Notes under the pieces: model-generated
Database searches by the model: none
Seen by the model: the letters and a program-made list of their open reading frames with translations, nothing else
Told to the model about the DNA's origin: nothing
Shown: positions 21,715 through 26,181 of the stretch, piece by piece
Layout of the letters: each line of letters begins with the position of its first letter
How positions within the stretch are numbered: the first letter of the stretch is position 1
Translations under genes and position numbers: made by a program
Assembly: GCF_036781485.1 (NCBI RefSeq)
Contig: NZ_DAIQAX010000005.1
Coordinates: 1-26,181, forward strand
Direction: 5' to 3'
Origin: Thermocrinis sp.
GTDB lineage: Bacteria; Aquificota; Aquificia; Aquificales; Aquificaceae
DNA: 26,181 nt

Positions 21715-23453
21715 TCCTTCTCCCACCTCTCTTTTATTGCAACCTCCACTTCTACGGGCACCTTTTTTAATATAATCCCACCTGCCCTTTTCATAGCCCT
21801 CTCTAAAAGCTCGGCTACCTTTATGCCATCCTCTTCCTTGCACTCTACTACTATCTCGTCGTGGACTAAATTTACCACATTTGCCCTTATATTATCCCTT
21901 CTAAGCTCTGCATCAAAGACAAGAACAGACAGCTTCAGAAGATCTGCACCACTGCCCTGTATGGGATAATTTACCGCATCTGGGAATGTGTGGGCTACAT
22001 ACCTTCTTCCTAGTAGGGTATGTCCCCTTGATTCACCTCTTTCCTTTAGTTCCTTCTTAACCCTTTCGTGCCATTCTTTAAAAGCCCTAAAGTGTTCAAA
22101 AAACCTTCTTCTTATATCTTCTGCTTCTTCTATGGATAAGTCTATTCCATAGGAAGAATACGCATATTCAGCCAAACCTTTGGCAGATATTCCGTAGATC
22201 AGTCCAAAGTTCACAGCCTTTGCCAGTTGCCTCTCCTCCTTGGAAACTTCCTCTTCCTTTTTCCCCAAAAGAACACTTGCGGTGTATTTGTGCATATCCC
22301 TCCCTTCGTTAAAGACCTTTATCATACTTTCGTCCCTTACATACTCCGCAGCGATCCTAAGCTCTATCTGGGAAAAGTCCGCTATAACAAACACGTTACC
22401 TTCTTCCGCCTTGAATATCCTTCTTAGATGTCTTGGAATGTTTTGCACATTAGGGTTCATGGAAGACATTCTTCCAGTAACGGCACCAATCTGTTTAAAT
22501 TCGGGATAAACCCTTTTTCCCTTCAATCCTGTCTTTATCTCCTCAAGCTTATCCAAGCTTTTCTTTACATTTCTGATATAAAGCACGTCCTTTACCACAG
22601 GATGGTCTATGTACTCAGCTAAAAACCTGTCGTCAGTTGAGATGTTTCCCTTTTCTGTTTTTGGCAGATCAAGTCCATACTTTTTAACTAAGAGCTCTCC
22701 TAACTGCTTGGGAGACATAGGATCTACCCTATACTTCATTAAAAACTCCATCGCTTTCTTCTGAAGGTCTTTGGTCAGATCCTTTATGAGCTTTTCCAAT
22801 TCTTCCACATCCACGGGAAGGCCATTAAGTTCTAACTTTGCCACTTCCTGAACAAAGGCCATCTCCACTATGGCTACTGGATTTTTTAGACCAAACACCT
22901 TGGCGGTTCTGGTTTTTAGCAAGTTATCTTCAGTTATTGGAGTCGCTTCATTTAGCTTCTTCAGAAGAATAGGAAAGAGGTCTCTTACCACTTTCACGTC
23001 CAAAGCGGCGTATTCTAATTGTTCCTTCGAAAGCTTTATGGAACCCCAATTAGAAAGCTGAAGGCTTTTATCCAACACTTCTCCCAAATAATGAATGGCT
23101 AACTTTTGCAGAGAGTGTCTGTCTGAATCTCCAATAAGTTGGCTTGCCACCATTGTATCAAACACAGCGTACGGTTCTATTCCGTAGCTTAGCATATACT
23201 TTAAGTCAAACTTAAGGTTATGGCCTACAATACCCTTTTTTGATAGTAGGTCTTTTAAGAAGCTTACGCCTGTTTCTCCCAATTCGTAGAGGTCCAGCAA
23301 GAATATATCCTCCTCCGAAGCGATTTGAACCAGTCTTATGGTTCTATCTCCAACGGTCTCTGTGTCTATGTAAACAAAGGGAACATCTTTAATTTTTTCA
23401 TAGAGTTTACCCAAGCTACGGGCTGAGGTAAAATACTCAAACTCTACCTTCAT
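21711..23453 (-). CDS. polA: DNA polymerase I of the short Aquificota type (3'-5' exonuclease plus polymerase)
   Basis: A 580-residue family A DNA polymerase. The N-terminal 3'-5' exonuclease has all three motifs: D30/E32 in YIDTETVG, D83 in GHNLKFDLKYM, and Y148/D152 in YAALDVKVV. The polymerase has motif A with D359 (VIADFSQIELR), motif B (RQLAKAVNFGLIYG, K412, Y420) and motif C with D532/E533 (LVHDEIVVE). The 5'-3' exonuclease of E. coli PolA is absent, as in Aquifex PolA (574 aa). This polymerase type is related to polymerases of hot-spring viruses and of apicomplexan plastids and has been proposed as laterally transferred. The proofreading residues look intact. The start overlaps the GNAT gene by 17 bp and the end overlaps flgH by 4 bp. 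Confidence 0.96.
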   Translation of the reverse strand: MKVEFEYFTSARSLGKLYEKIKDVPFVYIDTETVGDRTIRLVQIASEEDIFLLDLYELGETGVSFLKDLLSKKGIVGHNLKFDLKYMLSYGIEPYAVFDTMVASQLIGDSDRHSLQKLAIHYLGEVLDKSLQLSNWGSIKLSKEQLEYAALDVKVVRDLFPILLKKLNEATPITEDNLLKTRTAKVFGLKNPVAIVEMAFVQEVAKLELNGLPVDVEELEKLIKDLTKDLQKKAMEFLMKYRVDPMSPKQLGELLVKKYGLDLPKTEKGNISTDDRFLAEYIDHPVVKDVLYIRNVKKSLDKLEEIKTGLKGKRVYPEFKQIGAVTGRMSSMNPNVQNIPRHLRRIFKAEEGNVFVIADFSQIELRIAAEYVRDESMIKVFNEGRDMHKYTASVLLGKKEEEVSKEERQLAKAVNFGLIYGISAKGLAEYAYSSYGIDLSIEEAEDIRRRFFEHFRAFKEWHERVKKELKERGESRGHTLLGRRYVAHTFPDAVNYPIQGSGADLLKLSVLVFDAELRRDNIRANVVNLVHDEIVVECKEEDGIKVAELLERAMKRAGGIILKKVPVEVEVAIKERWEKE

Positions 23454-23928
23454 AGTTTTCCGCCAAACTTAGTTTTTCAACTTCCATCTGCATTGCCACT
23501 TCGTCGCATGAGGGGAATTTTACGCAGTTTATACATTCACCCAAAACTTTATGGGGTAAGCTTTCTTTCTGAACTGTATAAAAGCCAAACCTTTCAAAGA
23601 AATCCGCAGCGTAAGTAAGCACAAAAACCCGCTTTATTCCAAGATCTTTGGCTTCCTTCAAGCAAGCCTGAACTAAGCGCGTGCCCACACCTTTTCCTTT
23701 TAGGTCTTCCCTCACAGCCAGACTTTTTATCTCAGCCAAATCCTCCCAAACCACATGTAGAGCACAACAACCAACGATTTGCCCATCCTCTTCATAAACC
23801 CAGAAGTCCCTTATATTCTCATAAATGGAGTTAAGGCTCCTTGGAAGTAAAATCCCCTCCTTTGCATAAGCGTTTATGAGAGAATAAATACCAACAGAAT
23901 CTTTGAGAATAGCCTTTCTTAAACCCAT
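23437..23928 (-). CDS. GNAT N-acetyltransferase, N-acetylglutamate synthase-like
   Basis: A 163-residue single-domain acetyltransferase. The acetyl-CoA loop is REDLKGKGVGTRL (73-85), preceded by the strand LAEIKSLAV. The N-terminal pattern (YAKEGILLPRSLNSIYENIR, 21-40), CCALHVVWEDLAEI and the Cys-containing tail (C132, C135, C141 in CINCVKFPSCDEVAM) match short ArgA-like N-acetylglutamate synthases, which would start arginine synthesis. A different amino-group substrate is possible. The ATG has no SD and a -10-like box lies 6 bases before it, so the message may be leaderless. It heads the unit with polA, flgH and flgI. Confidence 0.85.
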   Translation of the reverse strand: MGLRKAILKDSVGIYSLINAYAKEGILLPRSLNSIYENIRDFWVYEEDGQIVGCCALHVVWEDLAEIKSLAVREDLKGKGVGTRLVQACLKEAKDLGIKRVFVLTYAADFFERFGFYTVQKESLPHKVLGECINCVKFPSCDEVAMQMEVEKLSLAENYEGRV

Positions 23929-23934
23929 ACTTTA

Positions 23935-23962
23935 ATTTTAAGCCTCAGTCAAAAAGTGTTAA
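23935..23962 (-). promoter_or_regulatory. Predicted promoter of the GNAT-polA-flgHI unit (leaderless type)
   Basis: On the minus strand: TTAACA (23962-23957; five of six to consensus), 16-base spacer, TAAAAT (23940-23935), then 6 bases to the ATG at 23928. The expected transcription start falls on or next to the ATG. The 46-base gap to the oppositely oriented trpB2 remnant must also hold that gene's old promoter; TAATAT at 23960-23965 (+) ends 9 bases before its ATG. Confidence 0.55.
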
Positions 23963-23974
23963 TATTTTCCTATC

Positions 23975-24486
23975 ATGCGAGTGATCCTAAGCAACAATGA
24001 AATACCTAAAAGATGGTTTAACATAATCCCCTATTTGCCGAGGCCATTGGACCCACCTCAAAAACGAAAGCCTTTCACCACCAGGCAGTCACAAGCCGAA
24101 CACAGCCGTTGCTCAAGTTTATTACAATAGAAACTAGTGCTGGACAGTGGGGAAGCTCCTTAGCCTTCAAAAGCCATTCAGAAGGATACTAATGGAAACC
24201 GCGGTTAAGCCGGAGGCTTGCCCAACACTTACCAAAGGAGAGTACAGATACGACTATGGAGACACTGCAAAGCTAACACCCCTTACAAACAAAGAGAGGT
24301 TTTTGAAGCAGCAGTTATCTTTGCCAGAACGGAAGGTATAGTGCCCGCTCCAGAATCTGCCCACGCCATTTAGATTGTAAGGCGAAAGGAGAGCAGAAGA
24401 CTATCCTATTTAACCTTTCTGGACACGGTTATTTTGACCTAAACGCCTATGATAAATTTTTAAGAGGAGAATTGCCAGACACATAA
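23975..24486 (+). pseudogene. trpB: Shredded tryptophan synthase beta chain, TrpB2 type
   Basis: No long frame exists here, but seven short blocks in order spell TrpB2: the N-terminus EIPKRWFNIIPYLPRPL (23975-24061); SPPGSHKPNTAVAQ with the PLP lysine (24063-24128); ETSAGQWGSSLA (24130-24165); QKPFRRILMET (24168-24200); KPEACPTLTKGEYRYDYGDT (24201-24284); EVFEAAVIFARTEGIVPAPE (24290-24370); and the C-terminus ILFNLSGHGYFDLNAYDKFL (24376-24486). About 165 codons remain of a usual ~430. At least six internal deletions separate the blocks, most changing frame, while the kept residues are close to the family consensus. It cannot make an enzyme. A working trpB elsewhere is expected if the cell makes tryptophan. 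Confidence 0.9.
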
Positions 24487-24522
24487 AAGTTGATATTTTT
24501 ATCTTAGATAAGGAGGTAGCCC

Positions 24523-25368
24523 ATGGACTTTTTGGGAAAGGATCAATCACCGCTTACAGCAGAAGAGTGGGAGACCTTAGAGAAAGCAATAATAAACACA
24601 GCGAAGAATAGCTTAGTATGCAGAAGGTTCATGCCTGTAGTGGGACCAATAGGTGCGGGGCATCAGGTGATCTCATACGATGTTTTTCTTGGAGTGGAGC
24701 CGGGTAGCTGTGAGGTAAGACCTGGAGAGGAAGCTCAAACATGTGAGCCTGTCAGAACTGGTCAGCGCAGGCACATAGTTTTGCCCACCATTTATAAGCC
24801 CTTTTCTATAAGCTGGAGAGACCTTGAATACTGGAGACAGTTTAATCTACCGATGGATACATCCGCAGCCTCTGCTGCAGCTTTTGCCACCGCAGTGGCA
24901 GAAGACATGTTGATCATACACGGTAATAAGAAGATGGGAATTGATGGCTTTCTCGCAGTGGAAGGAAGGCAAACTTTATCCATGAGTGATTGGGATTTTA
25001 TGGGGAATGCTTTCAACGACGTTTCTTTGGGTATAGCAAAGCTAACAGAGAGCGGTTTCTTTGGTCCCTACCATCTTATCCTAAATTCGAAGGATTACTT
25101 TAAACTAAACCGCGTTTATCATAATACTGGTCTTCTTGAGATAGAACAGATAAAAAAGATCGTTAGCGAAGTTCATCATACCCCCATAGTGCCGGAAGGA
25201 AAAGCAATATTGGTATCTGCAGGACCTCAGAACATGGACTTAGTGATAGCTCTTGATATATCCCTTGCCTATGTAGAAACAAGCAACATGGTCCATCAAT
25301 TCAGGGTTATGGAAATAGTTGCACCAAGAATAAAGCGTCCGGGAGCTGTTCTTGTTATCGGAAATTAA
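24523..25368 (+). CDS. Encapsulin shell protein (family 1, linocin M18-like)
   Basis: A 281-residue HK97-fold protein that self-assembles into a protein nanocompartment. The N-terminus MDFLGKDQSPLTAEEWETLE and R/F pattern CRRFMPVVGPIG match the start of family 1 encapsulins such as Thermotoga's. Later matches are IYKPFSISWRDLEYWRQ (E-loop region), AEDMLIIHGNKKMGIDGFL, GPYHLILNSKDYF, DLVIALDISLAYVE and the end FRVMEIVAPRIKRPGAVLVI. It is about 15 residues longer than the Thermotoga shell, mostly between residues 55 and 83, where C63 and C74 sit; C33 is the only other nearby Cys. SD AAGGAGGT precedes the ATG. No cargo gene (ferritin-like, peroxidase or hemerythrin) is beside it. The 3' end overlaps tetR by 14 bp, convergent. 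Confidence 0.88.
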   Translation: MDFLGKDQSPLTAEEWETLEKAIINTAKNSLVCRRFMPVVGPIGAGHQVISYDVFLGVEPGSCEVRPGEEAQTCEPVRTGQRRHIVLPTIYKPFSISWRDLEYWRQFNLPMDTSAASAAAFATAVAEDMLIIHGNKKMGIDGFLAVEGRQTLSMSDWDFMGNAFNDVSLGIAKLTESGFFGPYHLILNSKDYFKLNRVYHNTGLLEIEQIKKIVSEVHHTPIVPEGKAILVSAGPQNMDLVIALDISLAYVETSNMVHQFRVMEIVAPRIKRPGAVLVIGN

Positions 25369-25924
25369 AGGAGAGGGCTTTCCAAATAACTGCTGCCAAT
25401 TCCTCCTCCAAGCCCTCCTCCCTTTTTATTATCTCACTATCTACTAAAAGAAAGGTCCTTTCAAGAGCACCCACTAAAACAGCCAAAGCCAACTCTCTTC
25501 TTACCTTTATGATTCCTTCCTTTATAGCCTCATCTATGAGTTTTAGCACTGCGTCCTTAGGCAGGTTTTGAAAGTTCCTCACCTCTTGAGCCCTTAGGTA
25601 GTGGAAGAGATTGATAAACTTGAAGGCTTGGGGGTTTTCAAAACAGAAATTCAAGAATTTGTGCACCAGTTTAAAAAATCTATCCTCTATTGTTCCTTTG
25701 CTTTCAATCACTGACATAAGTTCTTCATAGAATCTTTGGGAATGCGTTGAAAAAACGGTATTTACCAGCTCATCCTTGCTTATGAAGTGTCTGTAGATGG
25801 CACCTTCAGTTATTCCTACCTCTTTGGCAATGTCCTTAACGGTCGTTTCCTTTATACCCCTTTCGGAAAAGAGCTTTAAAGCCACTTCCAGAATTCTCTT
25901 TTTTGTATCCTGCAAACGCGGCAT
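25355..25924 (-). CDS. TetR/AcrR family transcriptional regulator
   Basis: A 189-residue regulator. The N-terminal DNA-binding domain shows ILEVALKLFSERGIKETTV followed by the helix-turn-helix IAKEVGITEGAIYRHF (about 28-47) and KDELV. The C-terminal ligand and dimer domain (60-189) is helical and not recognisable to a specific ligand class. The targets are unknown; it faces the encapsulin gene tail to tail and follows polX on the same strand. The ATG has no SD, and a good promoter ends 9 bases before it. Confidence 0.93.
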   Translation of the reverse strand: MPRLQDTKKRILEVALKLFSERGIKETTVKDIAKEVGITEGAIYRHFISKDELVNTVFSTHSQRFYEELMSVIESKGTIEDRFFKLVHKFLNFCFENPQAFKFINLFHYLRAQEVRNFQNLPKDAVLKLIDEAIKEGIIKVRRELALAVLVGALERTFLLVDSEIIKREEGLEEELAAVIWKALSFNFR

Positions 25925-25933
25925 GACTTTATC

Positions 25934-25962
25934 ATTATCTTACACTTTTTTTTGTTTTGCAA
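25934..25962 (-). promoter_or_regulatory. Predicted tetR promoter (leaderless type)
   Basis: On the minus strand: TTGCAA (25962-25957), 17-base spacer containing an A8 run, GATAAT (25939-25934), then 9 bases to ATG 25924. Transcription would start within about 2-3 bases of the ATG. The -35 lies just after the probable true end of polX, so tetR probably has its own promoter. Confidence 0.6.
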
Positions 25963-25966
25963 GTGG

Positions 25967-26181
25967 TTACTTACTCTGTCTTTTTGAGCTTACAAACCTC
26001 TTTATCTCTTCCAATGACATGGTGTTTTCTGGCAAGACCTAAACCAATTTTTAGATACCTTAAATGGCTTGGAGCATGAGCATCGGTAACTATGGCTATC
26101 TTCACACCCTTTTCAACAGCCCTTCTTACCATCTCTGGAGACAAATCAGCCCTAAAGGTGTTTAACTCCAAGGCAGTGCCC
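25967..26181 (-). CDS. polX: PHP-domain C-terminus of a PolX-like DNA polymerase, partial, apparently frameshifted near its end
   Basis: The 5' part lies outside the window. The visible protein (ELNTFRADLSPEMVRRAVEK, IAIVTDAHAPSHLRYLKIGL, GLARK) matches the end of the PHP domain of bacterial X-family DNA polymerases, with the metal-binding TDAH. In PolX the text then runs GLGLARKGWL, an acidic stretch, and NT before a final helix. Here, after ARK at about 26030, the open frame gives an unrelated tail stopping at 25971, while the next frame reads NTMSLEEIKRF-like sequence to a stop at 25967. A deletion of about 8-9 codons plus a frame change would explain this. Other PHP phosphoesterases are possible; PHP is firm, PolX is likely. 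Confidence 0.72.

Noticed and set aside
24147..24341. 64-codon forward open frame
   Set aside because: It is one frame of the shredded trpB2; residues QKPFRRILMET and the following ACPTLTKGEYRYDYGD are TrpB2 blocks, and the start and end are out-of-frame junk.
1..26181. tRNA, rRNA, CRISPR arrays, insertion sequences or clear GC-rich hairpin-plus-T terminators
   Set aside because: None found on reading both strands; intergenic gaps are very short and mostly promoter-like. A covariance search was not possible.

Overview
The window looks like a chromosomal piece of a thermophilic member of the Aquificota, probably Aquificaceae (Hydrogenobacter/Thermocrinis/Aquifex-like). I infer this from the protein set, not from a database match. 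The main clues are a short PolA with only the 3'-5' exonuclease and polymerase domains, two small subunits related to the five-subunit 2-oxoacid:ferredoxin oxidoreductases of the reductive TCA cycle, duplicated complex I modules, flagellar ring genes and very dense gene packing.

Layout. 148-963 (+): a ferredoxin-like delta subunit and an epsilon-like subunit of a 2-oxoacid:ferredoxin oxidoreductase, without catalytic subunits beside them. 952-2010 (-): a DnaJ protein lacking the usual Gly/Phe linker. 2136-17742 (+): a 15-gene complex I operon, I1-J1-K1-L1-M1-N1-A-CD-H-I2-J2-K2-L2-M2-N2. It has two full sets of I/J/K/L/M/N, one A, one fused CD and one H, and no B, E, F or G. It is followed without a gap by a cysteine synthase (17743-18690) and UDP-glucose dehydrogenase (18701-20011). 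20008-23928 (-): a tightly overlapping unit GNAT-polA-flgH-flgI, in which flgH is split by a +1 frameshift. 23975-24486 (+): a shredded trpB2 pseudogene. 24523-25368 (+): a family 1-type encapsulin shell gene. 25355-25924 (-): a TetR regulator. 25967-26181 (-): the 3' end of a PolX/PHP-domain gene, itself apparently frameshifted near its end.

The most interesting part is the complex I locus. nuoL1 and nuoL2 share a 1,581-bp block that I read as identical (3578-5158 = 13107-14687), while everything around it, including the first ~19 codons and the C-terminal tails, has diverged. The block encodes the whole antiporter-like core. It stops just before the lateral-helix region, where NuoL1 carries about 27 more residues than NuoL2. 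A lengthened lateral helix is the signature reported for complex I variants with a fourth, extra NuoM-type pump. NuoM1 also has Lys where NuoM proteins usually have the TM12 Glu. The locus may therefore encode two architectures of complex I, one standard and one longer, sharing one A/CD/H connection and a recently homogenised NuoL core.

Two further themes stand out. Several transcription-unit heads (dnaJ, nuoI1, the GNAT gene, tetR and the dead trpB2) lack a Shine-Dalgarno and have a -10-like box 6-9 nt before the ATG, suggesting leaderless mRNAs, whereas most genes inside operons have clear SDs. The right-hand 6 kb also contains three coding disruptions (flgH, trpB2, polX), which are either real decay or local sequence errors. 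I saw no rRNA, tRNA, CRISPR array, insertion sequence or convincing intrinsic terminator. No intergenic stretch without an assigned feature exceeds 300 bases.
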